From Vitellaria paradoxa (Eukaryota > Streptophyta > Magnoliopsida > Ericales > Sapotaceae): a DNA stretch of 64,000 nucleotides. Positions 12,237 through 24,200 of the stretch are shown here, piece by piece (positions within the stretch are counted from its first letter, which is position 1; each line of letters opens with the position of its first letter). Made by a program: the position numbers and the translations under genes. The stretch covers positions 14,673,009 through 14,737,008 of the forward strand of contig CM034233.1 of assembly GCA_019916065.1 (NCBI GenBank), given 5' to 3'. The notes below the pieces were generated by a model. The model saw nothing but the letters and a program-made list of their open reading frames with translations. It searched no databases and was not told the origin of the DNA.

Positions 12237-13075
12237 CTATTTATAGCATCTTTCTACTGTATGCCCTGAGTAACCACAGTGAAAGCATTTTGGTCTTTCC
12301 TTTCCTTTTATATGACTCTTGAAATTAGCCTTACTTGTGAGGGTCATAGAGTCTATGTTCCCAATGGAATAATTGTGTAATTGTCTTTGGCTCTCCTCTT
12401 GAAATAGCAGAGCAAAAACTCTACTCATAGCAGGTAAAGGAACTGACAGAAGTAGCTGACTTCTAATAGAAGAATATGAATCATTTAGTCCAATTAAAAA
12501 TTTGAACACATAATCATTTTGCTGTCTGTCTTGTAAAGTCTTTAGAATTTCACATGTATAATTCTTCATTGCTCCACAAGAACAAGCAGAAAATGGGCAA
12601 AAACTTGTGTATTCATCCCAAAGTGACTTAAATTTTGTAAAATATGCTGTAATGGACTGATTTTCTTATGAACTAGAGCTTAAAGCTTTTTCCAATTGAA
12701 ATACTCTCAGTCCATCACTCCTCATATATCTGTGTTTCAATTCATTTCAAACTTGATAAGCTGAATTAGCATACATCAAGCTGGTTTTAATCTCTTTATT
12801 TATAGAATTCCATAGCCATGAAAGAACAAGATTATTGCAGCGATACCAGCAAAAATACAGCATACTGATGCTATCTTGAGGAGGTAAAATTGATCCATCT
12901 ACAAATGCTACCTTGTTCTTAACACTAAGGGCCATTAACATTGTTCTACTCCAAGAAACATAGTTATCTCCAGTCAAAATTTCTTAGCAGATAGGAATCC
13001 CAGGGTTGTCATTTGCATTCATGAAATATGGACTAGTTGGATCCAAAGATGGATTCATAGCAGAGGAAGATGAAT
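12237..13075 (-). pseudogene. gag: Copia gag remnant with zinc knuckle
   Basis: Gag binds the element RNA and forms the virus-like particle. The upstream piece (12747-12977) has the 'GDNYVSWSR' start typical of Copia gag and a 'SWLWNSI' motif. The downstream piece (12237-12569) ends in a CCHC zinc knuckle, CFHCGYSGHTVERC, near its C-terminus. Stops and frame changes lie between 12569 and 12747, and a stop follows the knuckle near 12236, so no full Gag can be made. Confidence 0.8.
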
Positions 13076-13261
13076 TTTCAACAGGAGTTTCAACAGTACT
13101 CACTTCTGAATGAAAAAAAAAAATCCACTGAATTGCTAAGAAAATGGAAAGAAAAATATCCAGATCTCACCCAAAATCAATGAATTAGATCAGACCTGAT
13201 GTAATCCTGATGCTTTAGACAATTCAGATGGCATGCGATTGACACAACATTAGAAGATTAA

Positions 13262-13273
13262 GCTCTGATACCA
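13262..13273 (-). other. Primer binding site (initiator tRNA-Met)
   Basis: On the minus strand it reads TGGTATCAGAGC, the standard complement of the plant initiator tRNA-Met 3' end, directly next to the 5' LTR. Confidence 0.92.
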
Positions 13274-13624
13274 TGACAAATTTTGAAGTTATGATTGACA
13301 TTTGAAAGGAATTGCTGGGAGAGAAAAATGGTGATAGAAAGAAAGAGTGTGGATTAATTGAAGAGAAAAAATGTCTATATTCTGATGTTCTTATAGAGGA
13401 TATATATATACAAACAAGTGTGGCAACTAACTTCACGTGACTGCTGGCAGCTGACTTTACATAAGGCTAACAATATAACTAACTAATTGAATGACAGTAT
13501 AACTAACTAACTGATATAGCTAACTAACTGAATCAGGCACTCAAGGTGGTTTTCTTGTAGTGCTGTTGGTTGTTTCATCCACTTGCAGCAGTTGGTGATC
13601 ATCACAGTTGTTTGAGCTCCAAGA
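13274..13624 (-). repeat. 5' LTR of the first Copia element
   Basis: 351 bp, directly repeated with 8283-8639. In element orientation it ends in 'ttgtca', abutting the primer binding site. Confidence 0.93.
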
Positions 13625-14296
13625 TCTGCTTCTTCGAATCGCTGGTAACAACAATTGGGGGTTTCTCTAGTCTCTGAAGCTAGAGATACAACCCGCCACC
13701 AGACGTAGCCACCGCCAAATGTAGTTGCTGCAAAGCAAAGGTTTTCGGTCGTGTCTAGATGCTGAGGGAGAACTGAGTGAATTCCATAAGTACCACCTCC
13801 CCTGCTACTGTCTTTGTCTTCCTTATGTACTTGCCAATTAATCCACTAATTTCTTTAATAGTGCTAAGCTTTCTTGGAGAGAGAGATACCCAAATAGGTA
13901 GACATGGGATCTCGCAAAGAACCCAACCAAGCGGTTGCTATTTATGGCCTAGATTCCGAACGTGAAGTTGATTGATTTTGGGTCGATCTCGACGTTGTTG
14001 TTACATGTAAGAGCCATACAGGTTATAATCGTTGTCGTAGAAGTTGATTGATTTTGGGTTTTGTTTGATAATTGAGGGTTTTGTTTGATGATTTGAGGGC
14101 ATTTCGAGGGTTTTGTTGCAGAAGTATATAGAAAGGAACGTACACACTTGGCAATGAATGAGGTGATTTAAAGGCATTTTGAGGGTTTTGTTGCGAAAAT
14201 GTACTGGAAGGGTAAACTTGGTATATTAAAAAAAAGTTTTGGCTGACGTTCATCATTTTAACGAAAATTCTAATAGTATTACTAACGGAGATGGTC

Positions 14297-14401
14297 TATG
14301 TATAATTACTTAAATATTTAAGAGATTTATGTGTAATTTTAAATGTTGAGAGACTTATGTATAATTACTCAAATATTTAGGGTTCTAAGTATAATTTACC
14401 C
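14297..14401 (-). repeat. Right terminal inverted repeat of the Mutator-like element
   Basis: Inverted partner of 3395-3500. It also contains internal repeats of the motif 'taattact.aaatattta', and the neighbouring 14040-14200 carries three copies of 'gagggttttgtt', as often seen in subterminal regions. Confidence 0.55.
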
Positions 14402-14507
14402 TATTATATACACATTTGTGCGATTGCAGCATCTGCTGTGCATGTTTAGATATTATTTATATATAATATATTATATGCAAACGAAAAGAGGGCTGCCGTC
14501 CTGCTCT

Positions 14508-14508
<1 letters not shown>

Positions 14509-14549
<41 letters not shown>
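14509..14549. repeat. Poly(T) tract, 41 T
   Basis: Uninterrupted T run just outside the right end of the Mutator-like element; its length may be imprecise from sequencing or assembly. Confidence 0.9.
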
Positions 14550-15452
14550 CAATCATTATTATGGATGACTAAACTGTCTACTAGCATCTTGCTCATTTTT
14601 TATTTCTTTTATCTTTTTGTCTCCTTTCTTTTTATATGAATAATTGCTTTGTTTTTTTTATGGGTAAACGTTATTCTTGTTTTTTGTATTAATTTTTTTC
14701 TCAACCTTTATTAATATTTATCTCTATTTGTTTCTCTATTCTTCCTACAATTAATTGATAATACCATAAAAATAACACAATCTCACAATTTCATGACAAA
14801 ATTGAGTGAAAATTAATAGTAGCTTTTAAAATCCTTGACTTAGCTTATAAAAATAATTAATTAAATAACAAATAAATTGATAGGGGAAAAAATTTGAGCT
14901 TTACTTTTTTTTTGGATTTTGTTTTGCGCATTTAGATCAAGAATTTTATAGTTAAGTTGACAAATTTTTATATTTATATTAATGATTAATTATGATAGAA
15001 AAAAACTCTATTTAATTGCTCAGGGTATAAAAAAGTAATTTTAACTCCGCCCGTGGTTGAATTTAATTAAATGATAAGAGGAATCCTTTATAATTTGTCC
15101 AAAAAGTATAAATCTTTTTTTTTTCTTTCTATTATTTTGTAAACAGCTAAAAAAATAAAGAAATTAAAGAAAGAAAACTAGTATTATCAAATAATGATAC
15201 TTACCAATCAAAAAATAAAAAATAAAAAATGACGATACTTCCTTTTGGGTCATAATTTGAAAAAACGTATCTTTCTAAACGGCTTCCCAAACCGTGCAAA
15301 TGACTCTACTGAGAGCAGGTGGGGAAGATTCTATTGCGAGTGAGCATAATAATATTCTTTTAAATCTTAAACATTATTTAACATTTATTTTTTATTTTAA
15401 TTGCACGAGTTTTGCAATGATATATGCGCGCGCTTGCGCGCGTGTTACATTA

Positions 15453-15822
15453 CGGTCCTGTTTGGCACACTATAAATCTCTAAAAAATTTTATAAATTTT
15501 TAACAACTTTTTTATTTCTAATTTTTCTGTCATCACTAATTTAAAAAAATTCTAATATTTCGCTAAAAAAATAAAAAAAAACTAAAAGTAGGTTAAACGA
15601 ATGTGTAAATTTTTTATACAATCATATTCTTCGTGTTGAAAACTTTCAAACGAGTACCATTGTTACTAATTTTTGTGAATTTTTTTGAATCCATAAGAAC
15701 GGATTTGAAAAATTGTTCCCACGGTTTACTACTTTTCAAAAAAAAAAAAGAGCGTTAAAATTAATCTCAAACTACATTTTATCTCAATTTATCTTATTTT
15801 TTTTTCTTATTTCAAACGGGCC
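15453..15822. mobile_element. MITE-like repeat, 370 bp
   Basis: Left end 'ggtcctgtttgg' and reverse-complemented right end 'ggcccgtttga' form weak inverted ends around AT-rich DNA, with 'tta(c)' and 'ta(c)' at the flanks. A Tourist-type MITE is plausible but the ends are short. Confidence 0.4.
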
Positions 15823-16252
15823 TACTAATATCACATAACTTGGAAAACGAGATGAATCGAGTCGAATTTTAACAAGGTCGGCTTGAGTTTTTTTAAATCG
15901 AACTCGAGCTCGATTTAAATTTTTATATAAATTTGAGTTTAACTTGATAAAGAAGAATTTGGGTTCGACCTCAGTTAGAGAATAGTTCAAATTAAATAAA
16001 AACGATAGCATTTTAGTTTAAAATATAATAAATAAAATATTATAAAAAATATAATTAAAAAATATAAAAATATTATTAAAAAATATATATTATTTTATTA
16101 AGTCAACTCGTGAACTTTTGAGTCGGGTCTTTTCAGACTCGAGCTCGATCTCAAATCTAAATAAGATATAAATCAATCTCGATTCTAACTCATTTTAGTT
16201 GTGAACCGAACTCAAGTTTAATTTTTTTTTAATTAAATTTGAATAACTCACA

Positions 16253-16470
16253 AATAACTCGATTCGTGTTCACTTTTAATTGCCCCCCGCCCCCCACCGT
16301 AAGGACATGCATTTGTCCTTCGGAGAAATATGAGGTGATGGACAACTTGAAATAAAAGTAATAACTCGATTCGTGTTCGCTCTTAATGGCGCCCCCCCGC
16401 CACCCCACCGTAAGGTCATGCATTTGTCCTTCGGAGAAATATGAGGTGATGGACAACTTGAAATAAAAGT
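16253..16470. repeat. 107-bp tandem duplication with C-rich core
   Basis: Two copies (16253-16359, 16360-16470) of a unit starting 'aataactcgattcgtgttc' and ending 'ggacaacttgaaataaaagt'. Each has a C7-9 tract before 'ccaccgtaagg'. The overlapping minus-strand frames are repeat artefacts. Confidence 0.9.
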
Positions 16471-17848
16471 TATATCTCCAATCATGACTATCACAATATC
16501 TTTCAATTAATGCAAACAAACTATTTTTGTCGTGCAGCGGGATAATTGCTTGGATAAATTCGTATAAATTGAAAAATTATGTTTAATGTATTTTATTTTT
16601 TAAATTAATATTTTAAATAATAAATATTACATTCTAGAATGTAAAAAAATAAAACTTAATTTTTTTCTTAGTTTTTAATTATCTATATTTATAGTATTAG
16701 AACTTCTAATTTAGAAGGTTATTTGCTCGTTATTTGAAATTTAATTAATTTAAATATATGTAAAAACTCTTTTTTAAATATTGTATATTTTACCTACAAT
16801 TATATTCTCATATAAAAAAAATAAACTACTAAAGGATAATAGAAAAGTATCAAGTATGGTTGTAAACTAGAGAAATATTGGAGTGTTGAAGTATTTTTAA
16901 TATTTCAATATTTACATTTAATTTTTTCTAGGTAAATTGAATGAGTGATTTAAATCAATCACACTCTTAATTTGGAATAATAGATTCTTATCAATTCTTA
17001 TATTTTGAATTAAAATAAAATTTTATGAAACATATTTGATTTCATTTTATAAGTTAAATTTTAAAATTTTCATACCATTTGAAATCTAATCTAAAATAAT
17101 AAAATTTAATGAGATTTTATTATTTTCTTAAGTTATGGACAAATTTGTCCACATATATTATATTTATCATTTTTTCACTAATATGATTAAATTTAGTGTT
17201 TTCTTGAATTAATTCAATTTAATTTTTAAATTTAAAAATATGTTCCAAATATAAAATTTCGTTAAATTAAATTAAATCTTTATTTTAATCTTTTTCTTCA
17301 ATGATATCCCGACTCTTAATTTGGATTAACGTGTAAAATTAATAAAATATGTTAATTTAATTAAATATATGTATGGTGTACTGAGAAGGCTCACATGCAA
17401 ATCGCACAAAAGACATTGCTAAGAAAATATATAGAAATTTATATATAAAACTTTGTAGCCAGTGATCTTAAAAAAAAAAAAAATTTATTTTAATATAAAA
17501 TGAATAAAATAAGTTTTTATCTATTAATTTTTATTTTTTAAATTAATTTTAATTTATAAAGTCACAAACTCATTTAAATTTTGTACTTTAATCTATGGAA
17601 GAATTTGGTTAGTCATCATCAACTAAAATATACTGATTTTTATTAATTTTTTATATTTTTTTCTAATCATATTTTATTTTATATTATTTTTACATCAAAT
17701 CTTTAAATTTTTACTGTATTTTTTAACCAAATTTTACAACAAATACCTCCTAAATAATTAATAGATTGTACTTTGAAATTAGAGGATGATAAAATGATTT
17801 TATTATGGGGGTTGATCTAGGCGCAAAGTGTTATTAGCCATTTAAACT

Positions 17849-17860
17849 CCGCGGACGCGC
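17849..17860. promoter_or_regulatory. Tandem CGCG boxes upstream of CAMTA4
   Basis: 'ccgcgg' followed directly by 'acgcgc'; both fit VCGCGB, the known DNA target of the CAMTA CG-1 domain. They lie about 390 bp before the start codon, near the probable transcription start. Autoregulation is an inference only. Confidence 0.4.
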
Positions 17861-17888
17861 CCTGTTTTACTAAAAAAAAAAAAAAAAA

Positions 17889-18250
17889 CGTGCCCTCTTT
17901 CGCCAGTTTCTCCCCTGGGCCCTCGCTAGTCGCTGTTTCCTCTGCATTTCACTATCAGTTTCCTTGAAAGGGCCAAGCGTTTCAAGGCCGTGCTTATCTC
18001 CACTCAATTTCTCTCCGTGAATCATTGTCGGCGCTCACTCGGAATTCGTGATTTTCCGGCGGCGTACGATCCTTTTTCCGCCCGCGACGTTCTTCTGCGG
18101 AGTCCCAAAGCTAACGTTGAAGCTCCATTTCGTGTTCTTACGCGAAACCGACTATTGACTCGGTGGTTGATACGTCTCCGAGATCGGCATGGAGACAAGT
18201 GAAGTCCTCTTGCTACTGTTGGTCCATTTCTAATTTTCACACGACGTAAA
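17889..18250 (+). other. Probable 5' UTR of CAMTA4
   Basis: GC-richer, pyrimidine-rich stretch between AT-rich upstream DNA and the ATG at 18251. The frames inside it are not continuous with the gene. The transcription start is not determinable here. Confidence 0.45.
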
Positions 18251-21200
18251 ATGGCTCAATCAGGTGTAGCCCGCGTTCCTTCAACTCCCCCCCCGGGGGG
18301 TTTTAATCAATTTGGTTTTGTTCATGTTTATCCGTCAATTTTGGCTTAAAATTTTACGTGTTTTGTTTTTTCTGAAATTATCACAATTAATTTTCTTTTC
18401 TTTTTTATTTTTATTTTTATTTTTGGGAAAATTGGGGAAGTTGTGGTTGTTTGTCAACTAATTTAATTCGACCAAGCTGATTTATCGTAGCGCTTGTCCC
18501 ATGGTTATAACGTGCCTTGTGTTCTCATGACTGCCTCACAGCCTCACAAGTGTGCAGCCCAGGTATAAGAGTGTGCGGTATAGTTTTACCTAATGAGTCT
18601 AGGATCTTACCCACAAGGAATCTTGAGATTAAACACTATGATTTCTAAATTCTTTTATGTACTGGTTTTGTTTTGAAAACAGAAAAAGAAAGTTAGTTTT
18701 GGGTTTTGAAAAGTGTTGATTAAGTAACTAATAATCAAATAAAGTAAATTGCAAAAATTAAACTAAATTAAAATTCAAGAATTTAAATTACTTTTATTCT
18801 AATTAATAGAAAAGTAAGATGTAGGATTAAATTAAACTAAAATAATGAAAGCAATAAAAGTGCGCATTCAAGATGATTAAAAATCTTGATCCAACCTACA
18901 AATCCGAGTGGGTTCCTTATTTCCTAATTGGATGCATTTTCTTATATCAGTTTACAACTCACGTATAAGAAAAGTAAATCGGAAGATGTCATCGTTAAAA
19001 TAATTATTTCAAAGCATAATTTTAGAATCACGTTTAGGATAAGAAAACTTGAAAGATATTCAATAAGTTCGTCTTTAGTTGAAATATCTTTTTGTTTATT
19101 TCAAAATATGAAGAAGTTTTAATCAAGTAATGTCATTGGGGATTTTAACGGAGTATGATCGAGGTTACAAGTTTTCAAAAACTTTTGAAAAGAAAGAAGG
19201 AAAAGATTCAGAAAAAGGAACCCTAGCATACAAGTTTTACATTGCATACGAGGATTCAATCACATCCAATCATCAAATAAGGATCCACCCATCATTGATC
19301 GGTTGAATCAAGATGAACAAACTACCCTAGCATAGATGAAATAATAAAACAGTAAGTAAAAAGAGAAAGCGAAAAGAAAACGAACTCCATTAATGAAATG
19401 CGGAACGAACTTGCAAACCAAACTAAGCCTTTTCCCACTAGGTGGGGTCGGCTATATAGATTTGACGACACCAATCAAATCTGTTTATCTGTTTAGGGCC
19501 ATGTCCTCCGTTAGATTCAGGTAGGTAAGGTCATGTTTAATAGTTTCTTTCTAACTTCTCTTGAGTCTTCTTCTTCCTCTCCTACTTCTGGCAATCTCTA
19601 TACTTTCACACCTTCTAACAGGTGCCTCCATTGAATGCCTTCTAATATGGCTGAATCATTTTAATCGATTTTCTCTAATTTTATCTTCAATCGGTAATAT
19701 TCTTATTTTGTTCCTAATCTCCTCGTTCATAATCCTATCTTTCCTTGTAATCATGCACATCCATCTTAGCATTCTCATTTCCGCAACTTCCATCTTCTGA
19801 GGGGGACTTTTCGATCGCACAAGACCCTCGAACCACTCCTCCATTTGGTCCACCCGATCTGAATCCTATGACTTACATTAATATCAATCCCTCCATCTTG
19901 TTACACCATAGATCCAAAGTACCTAAAGTTTTCTTTCTCTACAATCTTTTGTGTGTGTCTAAACTTATTTTTATGCTACCAGTTACTCCACTTTGACTAA
20001 ACTTGCATTCCATATATTTCGTTTTGCATCGACTTAGCCTAAACCCTTTTGTCTCTAACGTTTTCCGCCACAATTCTAGTTTAGCATTCACTCTTTCTCT
20101 CGTCTGATCTACTAAAACTTATTTCTATGCTAACAGTTCGTTTCATGGATTTGACGAACTTGCAATGTGTCGAAATATTCACGAACTTGAATCTATAATA
20201 CGAATCATAAAAGCTCTCTAAACTAATCTATTTTAATGAAAAACTAAATCTGAAAATATACATAGAAAAGCCTACGGCTGCTATCATAAAATATGTATTT
20301 ATAAGGACGAAACGAAATTCTAAACCTAGTTTTTATCACGCATTAACAATTGCTGCTGTCCGGACAGCCTGACAAGGTGTCTGGACAGTGGATTCAATCT
20401 TTGGCTCCAACATGAAAAATGTAGCCCTTTGAGTCTTCTTTCTAACCCAAAAAGAATCGCATCAATCAGAGTTGTGAGTGAAAAGTTATGGCCAAAATAC
20501 TAACAGGGTGTCGTATTGAATCATCCAACGCAAGCTGATTTCGAGGTAAATGGAGACCTCTTTTGGACTCGAGCTTTTCATGAAAGTTGTAGTTAAGAAT
20601 GTGCACTTGATTTTGGGTTTTTGAATCACCTCAATTGGAGTCTAGAAACTTAAGACATGCCCCAAATCCTACAGTGATTGGGATGTCCAGCTTTCTAGCC
20701 CTAACTTTTAAGCAATCTTTCAAGACCCGAACGAACTTGAATTTTGTCCCATAATAGCTTTTTGAAAAGCTTAAGATGTTCACTACAACTTTACTGAGAC
20801 CGCTTTTAATTTTTGGAACTCCTTCTACCTCAAAAATGCATTTATCTCGTTCCAATAAGCTATTTTAGTTTATTTTCTACTGAAACCTGCATAAATGAAC
20901 AAACTAACATAAATAAACAAAATTAAATTAAAATAAACATATTAAAACACAAATTACCGGTATTAGCATGGAAATCAAGGTTTACGATTACCCTTTTCAA
21001 GTGTAATCATCTCACATTGTTGGAAAATCAAAGTCAAATTTGAGGGGCATTGTTTAGGAACTTATCCAAGTTAATGCAATTAACCTTCGTAAAGTAATTG
21101 GGATTTTAATAAAAGTTAATGTGTAATTCTTGTGGTTGCCAAAGGTACAGAATGGATCACAACACTAACTCTTAATTTATAGAGTTGATAGTGTGAGGAG

Positions 21201-24200
21201 TTTAGATTGCAATTAGTGGAAGGTGTGTAATAATAGGAGGACATATGCTTGAATCAAAGTAGCATGGTTCAATGAACTAAAGATTAAAAAAAAATAAAAT
21301 AAAATCCTATGCATCTGTCTTGTGTGTGAGTGCATGATTACCTGAAGTTTGGAGAAGGGCCAGTATTTGATGCAATTTGAGAAAATGAAGATAAAGTAAG
21401 TAATTTTGCCAGTTGAAGCAAAAAAGTCAAGGAGGAAAGAAAAATAGCAGTTAACATAGCTGCTGACAAGTCAATATAGTTGAGCTAGTCCCCTTAACAA
21501 GTTAGTTAAACTGCTTAAGCTATAACAGGTATACGGCATTTGGTTTTGCTATAAAAGGTTTCTCTGCTTTGGACAAGGCTTCTTGGTTGTCTCATACTTA
21601 TGCTTTATAATTTCATAACCAAGATTAAACGTTGCTAATTTAAAAGTTCTGAATTCCAACTTTTGTCCATTGAGTTATCGCTTCCTTTCGTGTAAGGTGT
21701 ACATTTAACATGTCGGTAAAAGCCAAAAAAAAAAAAAAAAAAGGTACACAATTACACTGCATCAAGTTTTGTTGGTCACAGTTCTCTTGATGTTATGAAC
21801 ATCTATGTTTTGCTCTACTATTGGATGTTATTTTGATGTTTCCTACAATACTGTAGCATTTGTATTACCCATATTCTTCAAGGAAAGGACTTTTAAAACA
21901 TTTTTGTTTGGTTTTAAGTCAACAGATTTGCATTTTAAATTATTGTTGGTTGTTGCTCAAGTTATATCTGGATAAGCTTTAAAAATTGATTTTGAAAGTT
22001 ATACATTGTGGATTTGGAAGCCATAAATTAGGATTTGAAATAAGAATAAATAAGTCATTCAAAATTAATTCCGATTGATTCTAATTCCACATGCATTCTA
22101 GTTGGATGCATCTCTCATGCCTTCAATTTGTTTCTCCCCTCAAATCTCCCCAACATGACTTCAATAATCCGTGTTCTTAAGTTTGAATATCTAATCCCTT
22201 CAATTGAAAACCATCAAACCAATTGCTACCTTTGGTCTATTGCCTTACCAGATTTGTTTCATGATCTATGGACCACCTCTCTCAAATCTCTGCTCATGCT
22301 ATACTTTTTGCACATTTGCTAAATCCTTTACGATGGTTTTCTTGCCAATGAAATTTATTTTGGTAATGCAACCGGACATTTGGCAGTAGCATGATTTGAC
22401 CTTATTCCTACCAAGTGACGGACCTACAGCCTGATAGTAGGGGCCTATGGCCTCTATCATGACAACAAAAACTACTGTAGATACCTTATATTTTGTAGTT
22501 AAAAAAATTTAAAATATAGGTAGTTGGCCTCCCTCTTTGTCAGAATTCATTGTAGCTGCAATTTTTTTAGTAGGTCTAGATATTTTGGCCCCTCCCATCT
22601 GGCATTTCTGGTTTTGTCCTTCTTCCCACCTTCATATTCTTCTGTACTTGGAACTACCTTAAGACTTTGATCATAGCCTGTCATGCAACTAGAAAAAAAA
22701 AGGAAGCTGCCAAATAAAAAATTATATGACTGTTATTTCACATCCTATTTCAGGTTATGATATTAATAATCTGTTTCGAGAAGCTCAAACCCGGTGGTTG
22801 AAGCCTGCAGAAGTGCTATTTATTTTAGAGAATTATAAGGAAGACCAAATCACCCATGTGCCCCCTCAAAAACCTGCAAGTAACTTCTTATTTTCTTTAT
22901 CATTTTGCAACATTACAAATTACATCAAAACAGATTATATGTCAGGTATATTGTATGTTACAACAAATGATTTTCATTTGACCGATGGGATTCTTCAACA
23001 GGTGGATGTTTGTTTCTTTTTAACAAAAGGGTACTTCGATTTTTTCGAAAAGATGGTCACAGCTGGCGTAAAAAGAAAGACGGGAGAACTGTTGGGGAAG
23101 CACATGAACGACTCAAGGTTTGTCAACAAATTTCATTATAGTTGTATAATTATGAAAGTTCCTTTGAAAAGATGATGGATTTCTAAGAAGCACGAACACT
23201 TCCAAGTAGGAACCATACTCGAGTGACGAGTCATGTTTGTGTAGGACACCATGTCACCAACACTTGCTGGAGACTCTCCTGATGCTTGTTAGACATTGGT
23301 TTATACATGCCCTGTTGAACTACTCTTTGGATAACTGGACACATGAAACAAATTGTAATTTTGAAAAAAAAAAAAAAAAACTAAAACTAATACAACTATA
23401 AAGTAAAAACAACATAAATTTATATTTGTGAGTCCTTTCTCCTTTAGTTTTTAAAATTTAGTAATTTTAAAATCTGAACCTTCCAATTTATTTAAAAAAA
23501 ATCTAAAATATAAATGTAAATAAAAGATTAAATGTTTTATAATGTAAAAATAAATATGATATTTTCTATATGTGCAGGTAATCTGTATTGATCTTATTCA
23601 TAAAGGGAGAATACACCTCTATTTATATATATATAGGGTAGAGAACTCTTCTATATCAGCACCTAGCAGTATCCTAGGATTAAGGAAACAAATTCCTGAA
23701 AATCAGGGATCTAATTCTTATAAATCAGAGACCAAAAATTGTACAATGCTAATAAAAAATCTAATCTAATCATTCTAAAAATACAAGATTTATCTTATCA
23801 TTCTCAACTTGTCAACTAAGTCTTCAAAACTTGGTTTATGTAAACTTTTTTGTAAAGACTTCAACTGTCTGTTCTTTAGTTGGGATGTAATTCAAACACT
23901 TTCATTGTCTATTTTCTCCTTTGATGAAGTATCGATCAAGTTAAACATGTTGTGTACGATCATGATGAATTGGATTCTGTATTATGCTTACTGCTGCCTC
24001 GTTGTCACAATATACTCTTATAGGAGTACAATTAGGCATTTTTAGTTCTCTCGGCAGTCTCCCTAACCAAATTCCTTCACAAATTCCATGGGCTAAAGCT
24101 CGAAATTCAGCTTCTTGCTACTTCTTGCAACTACAAGTTGTTTTTTGTCTCCAATTTACTAAATTGTCCCATAAATAGGAACAATAGCCTGCAGTAAATC

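Larger units (their letters stand above)
8283..13624 (-). mobile_element. Ty1/Copia LTR retrotransposon, decayed
   Basis: Complete architecture on the minus strand: 5' LTR 13274-13624, tRNA-iMet primer binding site 13262-13273, gag, protease, integrase, reverse transcriptase, RNase H, polypurine-like tract 8640-8651, 3' LTR 8283-8639. The order PR-IN-RT-RH is diagnostic of Copia. Flanks are 'tctac' (8278-8282) and 'tctgc' (13625-13629), a 5-bp target duplication with one change. The LTRs differ at about 8 positions plus one 6-bp TA indel over about 350 bp (roughly 2.3%), suggesting a fairly recent insertion. The coding region nevertheless has several stops and frameshifts, so it cannot move by itself. 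It sits inside the larger Mutator-like element. Confidence 0.92.
3395..14401. mobile_element. Mutator-like element (about 11 kb with nested insertions)
   Basis: The left end begins 'gggtaaattatacttagacc' at 3395. The right end, read on the minus strand from 14401, begins 'gggtaaattatacttagaac', and similarity continues for roughly 100 bases as terminal inverted repeats. The 9 bases outside both ends are identical, 'tattatata' (3386-3394 and 14402-14410). Long inverted ends plus a 9-bp target duplication are the signature of Mutator-like elements. Subtracting the nested solo LTR (5844-7326) and Copia element (8283-13624) leaves about 4.2 kb. I see no MuDR-type transposase, so it would be non-autonomous. 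The duplicated target is pure A/T, so chance is not excluded; the two ends could also belong to two related elements. Confidence 0.6.
14411..17840. other. AT-rich intergenic DNA upstream of CAMTA4
   Basis: No gene is supported. It holds a poly(T) tract (14509-14549), a MITE-like repeat (15453-15822), a 107-bp tandem duplication (16253-16470) and long AT-rich stretches with no recognisable product in any frame. Confidence 0.6.
18264..22753 (+). other. CAMTA4 intron 1 (4.5 kb)
   Basis: Separates the 13-base coding part of exon 1 from the CG-1 exons. It holds the second solo LTR (18528-21009) with its RTE LINE, AT-rich DNA, a poly(A) tract near 21727, and a possible hAT-type MITE near 22413-22612 ('aggggcc' opposite 'ggcccct'). 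No gene inside. Confidence 0.8.

Noticed and set aside
22413..22612. hAT-type MITE in CAMTA4 intron 1
   Set aside because: 'aggggcc' and 'ggcccct' face each other, but the outer ends do not match well and no 8-bp duplication was found.
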